DNA of 64,000 bases, taken from NCBI GenBank assembly GCA_910585645.1, contig CAJUFP010000009.1, positions 1 to 64,000 on the forward strand, given 5' to 3'. Both the position numbers and the translations under genes were made by a program. Under the pieces are notes generated by a model. It did not search any database, was not told where the DNA came from, and worked only from the letters and a program-made list of their open reading frames with translations. This document shows positions 25,018 to 33,637 of the stretch, piece by piece. The stretch comes from an uncultured Hungatella sp. (GTDB taxonomy: Bacteria; Bacillota; Clostridia; Lachnospirales; Lachnospiraceae). The first letter of the stretch is position 1. Every line of letters begins with the position of its first letter.

Positions 25018-26553
25018 ATGGGCGCTAGCAGCTTTAATGAAATGGAACTGGACGCCATAGGCGAAATAATGAACATCAGTCTCGGCGCCTCAGCGACAGC
25101 GGTTTCCACTATGCTTGGCACCTTGGTGAATATCACCACGCCGGTGGTGTCCGTCCTGACGAGAGACGAGTTTGAGTTCAGGCGCATGGAACCGGCTATT
25201 GGTGTTGAGATCGCTTATGTAGAGGGTCTGGATGGCAAGAATATCATGATGTTCCGCCGCGAGGACGTGGGGGTCATTGTGGGGACTCTGCTTGGCGAAG
25301 ACCCGATGAACACGAACTTTGAGATGGATGAGATTCACATCAGCGCCATCTGCGAGGTCATGAATCAGATGATGGGGTCTTCCGCTACAGCCCTGTCCGA
25401 GTTTTTAGGTACGATCGTTAATATCTCCACCCCCAAGTCTTTTGACATCGGGGATCCGGAGGATTTTAAAGAAAAATATTTTCCGGAAAAGGATGGCATG
25501 GTGGTGGTCCGCTTCCGACTGGAGATCGCGGATAAGATGAACAGCGAGTTTATGAACATCATGTCCATTGCTCTGGCTAAGCGGCTTTTAGAGCCCTTTG
25601 AGGAGAGTTTCGCGGCTGCGGGCGCAAGTTCCGCCCCGGCGCCAGAACCGGCTCCGGCATCAGATAACAGTACCATATCTCAGGATGAGATCAATGCCAT
25701 GCTGGCAGGACTTCCGGGCATTCCTCCCACAGAGGCAGCGCCCGCCCCGGCGCCAGCGGCATCCGGCGGCACCATGTCTCAGGATGAGATCAACGCTATG
25801 CTGGCAGGAACGTCCGCGCCAGCTCCAGCTCCGGCAGCGTCCGGCGGATCGATGTCCCAGGACGAGATCAACGCCATGCTGGCAGGGACATCGGCCCCCG
25901 CTCCGGCAGCGTCCGGCGGATCGATGTCTCAGGACGAGATCAACGCCATGCTCGGGGGGACACCAGCTCCGGCACCTGCGCCGACGCCAGCTCCGGCTCC
26001 AATGCCCCAGCCCATGGTTCAGCCTCAGCCACAGCCTATGGCCCAGCCGCAGATGGCACAGGGACAGCAGCCTTACTATGCGCCGTACCCATCTATGGGA
26101 ATGGATCCTATGGTGATGCAGCTGTTTACGCAGATGCAGCAGACTCAGCTTCAGATGATGGAGATGATGAAGTCGGTTTCCGCAAAGTCCGCGGAGCCAG
26201 CGCCTTCTCAAAGTCAGCCGTCGGGAAGCAGTTCTATCATAAAGCCATTGACATCAGCGCCTGTGAAAGATGAAGCCGGAGACGGTGAGGAAGATAAGAC
26301 GAATCAGGAGATGCTGATGAAAGTACCTCTTGAGATCTCCGTGGAGATCGGAAGGACCAAGAGGCTGGTGCGGGATATTCTGGAATTTACACAGGGTACC
26401 CTGGTAGTCCTTGACAAGATGGCCGGCGAGCAGGTGGATCTGTTTGTCAACGGCCAGTGTATCGCAAAAGGCGACATCGTTGTTGTGGAGGATAACTTCG
26501 GCATTCGTATTACAGAGATCGTTTCAAGGGAAATAAACCCGGAAAGCCTGTAA
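25018..26553 (+). CDS. fliY: Flagellar motor switch phosphatase FliY (CheC-FliN fusion) with repeat linker
   Basis: FliY combines a CheC-type CheY-P phosphatase with a FliN rotor domain. Residues 1-200 form the phosphatase domain with two complete D/S-x3-E-x2-N-x22-P sites (DAIGEIMN... and SAICEVMN...). Residues about 430-511 are the FliN/SpoA domain (VPLEISVEIGRTKRLVRDIL). The linker of about 230 residues is Ala/Pro/Gln-rich and holds four copies of SQDEINAML (starting at residues 221, 254, 280 and 304). Each closely resembles the N-terminal CheY-P-binding peptide of FliM and the N-terminus of Bacillus FliY. The family's own N-terminal copy is missing. At 511 residues it is longer than the usual ~380. 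Confidence 0.93.
   Translation: MGASSFNEMELDAIGEIMNISLGASATAVSTMLGTLVNITTPVVSVLTRDEFEFRRMEPAIGVEIAYVEGLDGKNIMMFRREDVGVIVGTLLGEDPMNTNFEMDEIHISAICEVMNQMMGSSATALSEFLGTIVNISTPKSFDIGDPEDFKEKYFPEKDGMVVVRFRLEIADKMNSEFMNIMSIALAKRLLEPFEESFAAAGASSAPAPEPAPASDNSTISQDEINAMLAGLPGIPPTEAAPAPAPAASGGTMSQDEINAMLAGTSAPAPAPAASGGSMSQDEINAMLAGTSAPAPAASGGSMSQDEINAMLGGTPAPAPAPTPAPAPMPQPMVQPQPQPMAQPQMAQGQQPYYAPYPSMGMDPMVMQLFTQMQQTQLQMMEMMKSVSAKSAEPAPSQSQPSGSSSIIKPLTSAPVKDEAGDGEEDKTNQEMLMKVPLEISVEIGRTKRLVRDILEFTQGTLVVLDKMAGEQVDLFVNGQCIAKGDIVVVEDNFGIRITEIVSREINPESL
25672..25960 (+). repeat. Tandem repeats encoding four SQDEINAML motifs in fliY
   Basis: Four units with spacings of 33, 26 and 24 codons. Copies 3 and 4 are nearly identical at DNA level with a 72-base period (25831 onward and 25903 onward), so the number of units could change by recombination without shifting the frame. 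Confidence 0.88.
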
Positions 26554-26554
26554 T

Positions 26555-26911
26555 ATGGGAGATTTAACATTGTTCCGCGCAGTATTGACCGTAGCGGTTG
26601 TACTGTTGCTTGCGTATTGGTGCAGCCGCCTTCTGGCAAAGCAGTGGGTGAGAGGGAACGGAGGCGCCAATCTTCAGGTCATTGAACAGATCCAGATTGG
26701 TCAAAACCAGAGGATTCTTCTCTTGAAGGCGGGCAAGACCAATTATCTGATAGGAGTCAGTCAGTCCAGCGTGCAGATGCTGGCGGAAGTGGAAGGTGAG
26801 TTTCAGGCGGCAGAACCATCAAAGCCGGAGCCTTTGACCCAGCTTCCTTTCCGTGATGTTCTGGACAAATATCTGGCATCCCGTCAGAACAAGAAGGAGG
26901 AAGACAAATGA
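26555..26911 (+). CDS. fliO: Flagellar biosynthesis protein FliO (FliZ)
   Basis: FliO is a small membrane protein that helps assemble the FliP ring of the export gate. The 118 residues have one membrane helix at about 8-25 and a FliO-type domain (LQVIEQIQIGQNQRILLLKAGKTNYLIGVS). It follows fliY by one base with no obvious ribosome site, so translation is probably coupled. It overlaps fliP by four bases. Confidence 0.88.
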   Translation: MGDLTLFRAVLTVAVVLLLAYWCSRLLAKQWVRGNGGANLQVIEQIQIGQNQRILLLKAGKTNYLIGVSQSSVQMLAEVEGEFQAAEPSKPEPLTQLPFRDVLDKYLASRQNKKEEDK

Positions 26912-27564
26912 GCGACCTTCTGACGCAGCTAAATGGTGGAAGCGTTCCGACTCTTGATATCTTGATGCTGACTACCTTTGCGGCGCTGATCCCTTCCATT
27001 GTGGTGATGATGACCTCATTTACCAGGACCATCATCATCCTCTCGTTCACCAGGAACGCCATGGGAGTCCAGCAGGCTCCGCCCAACATGGTGATCGTGG
27101 GGATCACATTGTTTCTCACCCTTTATATCATGAATCCCGTGATACAGAGGATCAACGAGGAAGCTTATCAGCCCTACCGCAATGAGGAGATCACCCAGGA
27201 GGAGGCTGTGGAGCGGGCTATGGAGCCGTTGAAGGAGTTTATGGTGCGAAACACGTACAAAAGCACTCTGGATAATTTTGTGAGGATGTCCAACACGCCT
27301 GAACAGGAGCAGGCTATTGACTATCCCCTGACAGTGATCGTGCCTTCTTTTATGACCAGCGAGTTAAAGCGGGGATTTACGGCAGGATTTCTGATCTACC
27401 TTCCCTTCCTTTTAGTGGATGTCATCGTGTCCACGACGCTGATGTCCATGGGTATGGTTATGCTTCCTCCGGCTATGATTTCCATGCCGTTTAAGCTTCT
27501 TTTATTTGTGACTGTTGACGGGTGGGAGCTGTTGTTTTCCAGTATTGTGCAGAGTTTTCATTAG
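26908..27564 (+). CDS. fliP: Flagellar export gate protein FliP
   Basis: FliP forms the core ring of the type III export gate. At 218 residues it has four hydrophobic segments and the family sequences MMTSFTRTIIILSFTRNAMG and IDYPLTVIVPSFMTSELKRGF, MGMVMLPPAMISMPFKLLLF. No cleavable signal peptide is apparent. GAAGGAGG precedes the ATG at 26908. Confidence 0.96.
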   Translation: MSDLLTQLNGGSVPTLDILMLTTFAALIPSIVVMMTSFTRTIIILSFTRNAMGVQQAPPNMVIVGITLFLTLYIMNPVIQRINEEAYQPYRNEEITQEEAVERAMEPLKEFMVRNTYKSTLDNFVRMSNTPEQEQAIDYPLTVIVPSFMTSELKRGFTAGFLIYLPFLLVDVIVSTTLMSMGMVMLPPAMISMPFKLLLFVTVDGWELLFSSIVQSFH

Positions 27565-27585
27565 GGCGGGGAAGGAGGATGACCG

Positions 27586-27849
27586 GTGACAGAGCTGCAG
27601 ATCCTTGATATCATGTATCAGACCTTTCAGACGGCGGTAAAGCTGACTATGCCTTTTTTGCTGATCAGTATGATCGTGGGCGTGGTGATCGCTATTTTTC
27701 AGGCAGCTACCCAGATCAATGAGCAGACCCTGACATTTGTGCCGAAATTCCTGGCGATCCTGGTGGTCATGGGACTTCTTGGAAGCACGCTCCTTGGCAC
27801 GCTGCAGGATTTTTTCCGACAGATGCTGGCCATTATCGTGGGGAGTTAG
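27586..27849 (+). CDS. fliQ: Flagellar export gate protein FliQ
   Basis: A two-helix membrane protein of 87 residues that wraps the FliP/FliR core. LLISMIVGVVIAIFQAATQINEQTLTFVPK is the family signature. The start is GTG at 27586 behind AAGGAGGATG. Confidence 0.94.
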   Translation: MTELQILDIMYQTFQTAVKLTMPFLLISMIVGVVIAIFQAATQINEQTLTFVPKFLAILVVMGLLGSTLLGTLQDFFRQMLAIIVGS

Positions 27850-27853
27850 CCTT

Positions 27854-28606
27854 ATGTTTATCTTGTTTGCGCTGATCTTCATGCGGATGACCGGGGCGGT
27901 GATGTTTAACCCGGTGCTTGGAAGGACCAATCTTCCCAGGGCATATAAGGGAGCCTTGATCTTTGCGCTGACCTTCATGATGTACATGGGGGTGGAGGGA
28001 GAGCTTTCCTATACGCCTTCTACCATGATGGAGTATGGGATCATGCTGATAAAGGAACTTATGGTGGGATTTGTCCTGGGGTTTTCCATGGAATTGTTTT
28101 TTATGATCGTCCGGTTTGCCTCATCGATTATGGACCACACCATGGGGTTGTCTATGGCCCAGTCCTACGACCCTACGACCAACACACAGATGACGGTTTC
28201 ATCCGGTTTGTTTTACGCGTTCTTATTTCTCCTGTTTCTGGCAGGGGACGGTCATGTGCGTTTTTTGGGGCTGATCATCGCGTCGGTGCGCCTGATCCCC
28301 TTTGGGGAAGTGCAGCTTGGCCCGGAGGTTTACAGGATGATGTTGGAGATTTTTAAGGTCAATATCGTCACAGGGCTGCAGTTCGCGTTTCCGATCATTG
28401 CCATGGAGATGGTGACTGAGGCGGCGGTGGGCATCCTGATGAGGATGATTCCCCAGATCAATGTGTTTGCCGTTAACTTTCAGCTGAAGATCCTTGTGGG
28501 ATTGATGATGTTAGTGTATATGTTCAGTCCTATGTCGGACAGGCTTTACATGGTTCTGAATGATATGTTTTTGTATATGCAGAGGCTGATCGCCCTTATG
28601 GGTTAA
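27854..28606 (+). CDS. fliR: Flagellar export gate protein FliR
   Basis: FliR is the single-copy subunit of the export gate. The 250 residues include about six membrane segments and conserved RMTGAVMFNPVLGR and NVFAVNFQLKILVGL. The ATG at 27854 lies four bases after the fliQ stop, with GGGGAG upstream; the open frame extends 39 codons into fliQ but that part is the out-of-frame shadow of fliQ. Confidence 0.94.
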   Translation: MFILFALIFMRMTGAVMFNPVLGRTNLPRAYKGALIFALTFMMYMGVEGELSYTPSTMMEYGIMLIKELMVGFVLGFSMELFFMIVRFASSIMDHTMGLSMAQSYDPTTNTQMTVSSGLFYAFLFLLFLAGDGHVRFLGLIIASVRLIPFGEVQLGPEVYRMMLEIFKVNIVTGLQFAFPIIAMEMVTEAAVGILMRMIPQINVFAVNFQLKILVGLMMLVYMFSPMSDRLYMVLNDMFLYMQRLIALMG

Positions 28607-28649
28607 AGACAGGTCCGAGACATTTTGACATACGAAGGGAGTGGTGAAC

Positions 28650-29723
28650 TTGGCTGAGGCGAATGGACAGGAAAAGACCGAACAACCAACCGGGAAACGG
28701 CTTCGGGACGCCCGGAAGGAAGGTAATGTCTTTCAGAGCAAAGACGCGGTCACAGTGGTGATGCTGCTTGGCGTCTTTTATATGGTAAAGATCATGCTGC
28801 CCATGATCTATCGGACGGCCAGGGATGTAACGATCCATTTCTTTTCCAGGGCAGTGACAGATAACGCCCTGTCTGCCTCTCCAGGTATCTATCTCTACAT
28901 GGCGCTTGCCATGCTCAAATGCACGATGCCGGTTCTTTTGGTCTCCATGCTGCTGGGGATTTTGGCCCATGGTGTTCAGACCCGGTTTAATGTCAGTTTT
29001 CAGTTGTTGAAGCCAAAATTCAGTAAGATGAATCCGATCAATGGGATCAAAAAAATGTTCGGCGTCAAAAAGCTGGTAGATTTGGCCAAGAATCTGATAA
29101 AGATTGCACTGTTGCTGGCTTTGTTGTATAATCTATTAAAGAAGGACTTAGTCCAGGTATCCCGCATGATCGACATGAATATTTATGTGTCAGCGGGGCA
29201 TATGCTGGAACTGGTGATGGATCTGGTGGTAAAGGTAAGTATTGCCTTTGCCGTTGTTGCGTTTTTTGATTACCTTTACCAGAAATGGGATCACATGAAC
29301 AACCTTAAGATGACGAAACAGGAAGTCAAAGAGGAGTTTAAGAATACCGAAGGAAATCCTGAGATCAAGGGCAGGATCCGAAAGATCCAGAGGCAGATGG
29401 CCATGGCCCGCATGATGCAGCAGGTTCCGGAGGCGGATGTCATCGTAAGGAACCCCACCCATTTCGCGGTGGCGCTTAAATACGATCCCGATAAGATGGG
29501 GGCTCCCATGGTAGTGGCCAAGGGCCAGGATCATGTGGCGCTGCGGATCGTGGAGATCGGTGAGGAACACGGGGTGTTCATCACAGAGAACAAGCCTCTT
29601 GCGAGGGCGCTGTACGCGTCCTGTGAGGTGGACCGGGAGATCCCGGCAGAATTTTACGGGGCAGTGGCAGAACTTCTGGTATATATCTACAGGATGAACC
29701 ATCGGGAGGATATGTTCCAGTAG
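28650..29723 (+). CDS. flhB: Flagellar export specificity switch protein FlhB
   Basis: FlhB is the export-gate component whose cytoplasmic domain self-cleaves to switch from hook to filament substrates. It has four membrane segments in the first 210 residues and the autocleavage motif NPTH in RNPTHFAVALKY near residue 270. It starts with the family opening EKTEQPTGKRLRDARKEG. I prefer TTG at 28650, nine bases from AAGGGA; GTGs at 28641 and 28644 are too close to it. Confidence 0.94.
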   Translation: MAEANGQEKTEQPTGKRLRDARKEGNVFQSKDAVTVVMLLGVFYMVKIMLPMIYRTARDVTIHFFSRAVTDNALSASPGIYLYMALAMLKCTMPVLLVSMLLGILAHGVQTRFNVSFQLLKPKFSKMNPINGIKKMFGVKKLVDLAKNLIKIALLLALLYNLLKKDLVQVSRMIDMNIYVSAGHMLELVMDLVVKVSIAFAVVAFFDYLYQKWDHMNNLKMTKQEVKEEFKNTEGNPEIKGRIRKIQRQMAMARMMQQVPEADVIVRNPTHFAVALKYDPDKMGAPMVVAKGQDHVALRIVEIGEEHGVFITENKPLARALYASCEVDREIPAEFYGAVAELLVYIYRMNHREDMFQ

Positions 29724-29818
29724 GGGGCGGGAGAGCCCCAAAAGGCAGATGCCGTCACGGCGGATCGTCATCGGTGTAACAGCTGATGACAAGTGATGAG
29801 ACGAATGGAGTTTTTTAC

Positions 29819-31969
29819 ATGAAAAAGTTGCTGAGTTATTCCATAGTACTGTTTGTGCTGACAATTATCCTGCTATTGATCATACCGCTTCCGGCTGCTA
29901 TGGTGGACGTGGCGATCATCATCAACATGTCGCTGTCGCTGATGATCCTGATCATTACCATGACCATCAAGGACGCTTTGGAATTTTCCATATTTCCGTC
30001 CCTTTTGCTGGTCACCACCTTGTTCCGCTTAGGTATCAATGTTTCCACTACAAGAAACATCCTTACCAGCGGAGGCTCTTCGGGAATGATCATCAAGGCT
30101 TTCGGCGACTTCATCCTTCAGGGGAACGTTGTGGTAGGTATCGTTATCTACATGATCATTGTATTGATGCAGTTTCTGGTTATCACCAAGGGCGCGGAGC
30201 GTGTGTCAGAGGTTGCGGCCAGATTTACGCTGGATGCCATGCCCGGTAAGCAGATGGCCATTGACGCGGATCTGAACTCAGGACTTATCGACGAACAGGA
30301 AGCGAAGGTGCGCCGTGAGAAGATCCAGAGAGAAGCGGATTTTTACGGTTCCATGGACGGTGCCACCAAGATCGTAAAAGGCGATTCGATCATGTCGCTG
30401 ATCACCACGGCCATCAACCTGATCGGCGGAAGCATCATCGGTATCCTCCAGTCGGGACAGTCCATCGGCGATGTGCTGAACACATACTCCATTGCCACTG
30501 TGGGCGACGGTCTGGTAGGCCAGATCCCCGCGCTTCTGATTTCCGTGGCTACAGGCATGATCGTGACCAGGGCAGTGTCCGAGGGCAGCCTGAATGAAGA
30601 TATCTCCAAACAGTTTATGGCTCAGCCTGTGGCGATCATGATAAGCGGCGTTGTTATCGCGGCTCTGGCGGTCATACCGGGGATGCCCATTTTACAGCTT
30701 GCCATTGTGTCCGTAGGCCTGGTGGGAGCCGGGTTTTATCTCTACAGACGGATGGAGGAGGAGCCCAAGCTTGCTTTAGCAGGAGGAGGCGTGGGAGGTC
30801 CGGGAGGAACTACCTTGAGAAACTTTGCTCCGGAGGGGGAACAGGAAGAAGAGGAAGCTCCCAAGCCGGTCAGCGAGGAAGAATTTTACAAAGATGTGAA
30901 CAATGTATACAGCCTGCTTTCGGTGGAAGCCATTGAGATGGAGTTCGGTTACAGCCTGATCCCTCTGGTGGATGAGTCCGTAGGCGGGCGTCTGATCAAC
31001 CGTATCATCATATTCCGAAGGCAGTATGCCCAGGATATGGGATTTGTGATCCCCTCGATCCGGTTAAGGGACAGTTCGGGGCTTAATACCAACCAGTATT
31101 GTATCAAGATCAAGGGCGAGGAAGTGGCAAGAGGCGAGCTGCTCATTGACTACTTTCTGGCGCTGGAGCCGGAGAACCCGGAGGTGGAGATCGACGGTAT
31201 TGAGACCATTGAGCCGGCCTACGGCATTCCCAGCCGGTGGATACGGCCGGAGGACAGGGAGAAGGCGGAGATCTACGGATACACGGTCATTGACCCTCTG
31301 TCCGTGCTGGTGACTCACTTGTCCGAGGTGGTGAAGCAGCATGCCCATGAGCTGATCACCAGGCAGGAGGTGATCCACCTGGTGGAGAACACCAAAAAGA
31401 CCTCACCGGAGCTTATCGAGGAAGCGTTTCCTAATTTTATTTCCTACAGCATGTTCCAAAAGATCCTTACCAGCCTTCTGAAAGAAGGAGTGCCTATTAA
31501 GGATCTTGAGACCATCATTGAGACGGTTCTTGAGACCGTGTCGGATACAGGCCTTCCGGTCAAGGATGTGGACGGCCTGATCGAAAATATCCGAACCGCC
31601 CTAAAGCGCACCATTACCCGCATGTACTGCGAGGACGGCAGCATGAAAGTCATCACTCTGGATTCAGAGCTGGAGAGGACTATGGTGGGCTGTCTGTCAA
31701 AGGGAGAGCGGGGATATTATCTGGCGTTAAGCCCTGATGTGCTCCAGAGCGTGATCAACCAGCTGACAGGTCAGTTAAAGAAGTTTAACAGCCTTTCACA
31801 AAATCCTGTGGTGCTGACGTCACAGGTCATGCGGGTTCATTTTTACCGGCTGATTGATCAGTTTTACCCCAATGTGCGGGTGCTGTCTTTTAACGAGATC
31901 TCCAACAATGTGCAGATCCAGTCCATCGGCAGCCTGACTTTGGAAAACCGCGGGAGAGTGGGAGCTTAA
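29819..31969 (+). CDS. flhA: Flagellar export gate protein FlhA
   Basis: FlhA is the largest gate component; its cytoplasmic ring docks chaperone-substrate complexes. The N-terminal ~320 residues contain eight hydrophobic segments and the FHIPEP loop (RFTLDAMPGKQMAIDADLN). The cytoplasmic part follows (GYTVIDPLSVLVTHLSEVV). The ATG at 29819 gives 716 residues; an in-frame ATG at 29786 is less likely. The normal followers flhF and flhG are missing and sigD comes next. Confidence 0.96.
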   Translation: MKKLLSYSIVLFVLTIILLLIIPLPAAMVDVAIIINMSLSLMILIITMTIKDALEFSIFPSLLLVTTLFRLGINVSTTRNILTSGGSSGMIIKAFGDFILQGNVVVGIVIYMIIVLMQFLVITKGAERVSEVAARFTLDAMPGKQMAIDADLNSGLIDEQEAKVRREKIQREADFYGSMDGATKIVKGDSIMSLITTAINLIGGSIIGILQSGQSIGDVLNTYSIATVGDGLVGQIPALLISVATGMIVTRAVSEGSLNEDISKQFMAQPVAIMISGVVIAALAVIPGMPILQLAIVSVGLVGAGFYLYRRMEEEPKLALAGGGVGGPGGTTLRNFAPEGEQEEEEAPKPVSEEEFYKDVNNVYSLLSVEAIEMEFGYSLIPLVDESVGGRLINRIIIFRRQYAQDMGFVIPSIRLRDSSGLNTNQYCIKIKGEEVARGELLIDYFLALEPENPEVEIDGIETIEPAYGIPSRWIRPEDREKAEIYGYTVIDPLSVLVTHLSEVVKQHAHELITRQEVIHLVENTKKTSPELIEEAFPNFISYSMFQKILTSLLKEGVPIKDLETIIETVLETVSDTGLPVKDVDGLIENIRTALKRTITRMYCEDGSMKVITLDSELERTMVGCLSKGERGYYLALSPDVLQSVINQLTGQLKKFNSLSQNPVVLTSQVMRVHFYRLIDQFYPNVRVLSFNEISNNVQIQSIGSLTLENRGRVGA

Positions 31970-31993
31970 AGCCATAAGAAGGATTGATGCAGA

Positions 31994-32767
31994 ATGGTTC
32001 AGACCGATTATTTAGAAGAGAAGACCAACGAGGAGCTTCTGGAGATGTACCGGCAGGAGGGAAAGCTGGAAGTGAAGCAGGCCCTGGTACTCCGCTATCT
32101 TTACATAGTGAAGGCCATCGCCTCCCAGATGCGCAATGTCTATACCGGGTCTCTCCAGATGGAAGATATCATCAATGAAGGTGTTATCGCCATCATGAAA
32201 GGTATTGACAGATACGACCCGGAGCGAGATAATAAGTTTGAGACATTTATATCAAGGCGCATCAGAGGCATGATCATTGATCTGGTGCGGAAGAATGACT
32301 GGATGCCCCGGGATTTCAGAAAGCAGGTAAAGGCTATGGAGGATCTGCAGGTTTCTCTTGGCCGGAGTCTGGGGCGTCTTCCGGCGGACGAGGAGGTGGC
32401 CGATGCTCTGGGGATGGATATCCGGAAGTATCGGAAGCTTCAGCGCATGAGCGTTATGATGAATGTCCTTTCTCTGGACATGATAACCGATGATGAGGGG
32501 GAGCACCAGTCTTTACAGCTTTCCAGCGGGGACGCGGATTCCCAGCCGGAGAAGGCTTTTTTGAAGATTGAATCCCGCCAGGTTCTGGCGGAGGCTATCA
32601 AGGGGCTGAAGGAGAAGGAGCAGATGGTGATCTCCCTTTACTATATGGAGGAGCTCAATATGGGACAGATCGCTCAGGTTCTGGGGGTCAGCGAACCCCG
32701 CATCTCCCAGATCCACAGTTCGGCGATCCGGAAACTGAAAGCCCACATGAGCAGTTACAACAAATAA
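31994..32767 (+). CDS. sigD: Flagellar sigma factor sigma-D / sigma-28 (FliA/WhiG family)
   Basis: It directs RNA polymerase to late flagellar and chemotaxis genes. The 257 residues have region 2 (LRYLYIVKAIASQM...GVIAIMKGIDRYDPERDNKFETF), region 3 (IRGMIIDLVRKNDWMPR) and region 4 with the DNA-binding helix (LNMGQIAQVLGVSEPRISQIHSSAIRKLK). AAGAAGG precedes the ATG. Its location in the early operon fits the Firmicute hierarchy; no sigma-D-type promoter was recognised in the window. Confidence 0.95.
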   Translation: MVQTDYLEEKTNEELLEMYRQEGKLEVKQALVLRYLYIVKAIASQMRNVYTGSLQMEDIINEGVIAIMKGIDRYDPERDNKFETFISRRIRGMIIDLVRKNDWMPRDFRKQVKAMEDLQVSLGRSLGRLPADEEVADALGMDIRKYRKLQRMSVMMNVLSLDMITDDEGEHQSLQLSSGDADSQPEKAFLKIESRQVLAEAIKGLKEKEQMVISLYYMEELNMGQIAQVLGVSEPRISQIHSSAIRKLKAHMSSYNK

Positions 32768-32809
32768 GAGTCTTAAGAGTGACAGAGAGAAAGAAAGGAG
32801 GAGATGGAA

Positions 32810-33619
32810 ATGTATCAGGGATTTTACAACCTGACATCAGGGATGCTGACCCAGAGCAGGAATCTAAATGTGATCAGCAACAACATGGTGAATATCCAGA
32901 CTCCCGGTTATAAGAAGGATAAGATGGTCAGCACCACGTTTCAGGAGGAGATGCTCTACCGGACCGGCCGCCGATACAAGGATAATCCGGAGCCTATAGC
33001 CACCACCTCCAAGATCCGGTCTGCTGACAGGACTTATGTGAGTTATGAGCAGGGGTCCTTTGACTTGACGGACGGGACCTTGGATTTCGCCCTGTCCTCC
33101 CCGGGGTTTTTCTGTATCGAGACGCCCCAGGGGGTCCGCTACACCAGGAACGGATCGTTTCAGGTGGATGATGAGGGGTATCTTTCTTTGAATAATGTGG
33201 GCCGGGTGCTGGGAAAGGACGGACCCATAGCCATTACCAGCGAGGATTTCAGTGTGAGCAATCAGGGTGTTATCAGTGTCAGGATCCAGCCGGAGGCGTC
33301 GGATGAGGATGACTACGGTTATGATGACGAGGACGCGGAGCCCCAGGTTGAGATCCTTGGAACGCTGAGGGTGGTTGACTTTGCGGATTACGAACAGCTT
33401 CACAAAGAAGATTACGGTCTGTTTTCCACAGGTCAGGCTCCCCAGGAGCAGGAGCTGCCGTCCATCCAGTGGCAGGCTCTGGAGAAATCCAACGTGGATA
33501 TGGTGGAGGAGATGACTGCCATGATGACATCTCAGAGAGCTTTGCAGAGCGCTGCCCAGGTGCTGAAGATGTACGACCAGATCATGAGTAAGGCAGCCAC
33601 GGATGTAGGCAGACTGTAA
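32810..33619 (+). CDS. Flagellar rod/hook-basal body protein, FlgF/FlhO type
   Basis: A rod-family protein of 269 residues. MYQGFYNLTSGMLTQSRNLNVISNNMVN and SNVDMVEEMTAMMTSQRAL are the conserved ends. About residues 163-183 hold an acidic insert (EASDEDDYGYDDEDAEPQVE) in the surface domain. The ATG at 32810 is preferred over 32804 because AGGAGG ends eight bases before it. With the next gene it forms the distal rod pair; which one is FlgF and which FlgG cannot be settled here. Confidence 0.88.
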   Translation: MYQGFYNLTSGMLTQSRNLNVISNNMVNIQTPGYKKDKMVSTTFQEEMLYRTGRRYKDNPEPIATTSKIRSADRTYVSYEQGSFDLTDGTLDFALSSPGFFCIETPQGVRYTRNGSFQVDDEGYLSLNNVGRVLGKDGPIAITSEDFSVSNQGVISVRIQPEASDEDDYGYDDEDAEPQVEILGTLRVVDFADYEQLHKEDYGLFSTGQAPQEQELPSIQWQALEKSNVDMVEEMTAMMTSQRALQSAAQVLKMYDQIMSKAATDVGRL

Positions 33620-33637
33620 GGGAGGAAATAGAAAGAT

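Noticed and set aside
25672..25960. Tandem repeats in fliY as a CRISPR-like array
   Set aside because: The repeats are in frame, encode a protein motif and have uneven spacing, so they are coding repeats.
27737..27853. N-terminal extension of FliR overlapping fliQ
   Set aside because: The extra residues are the out-of-frame reading of fliQ and are Trp/Arg/Ser-rich, unlike FliR.
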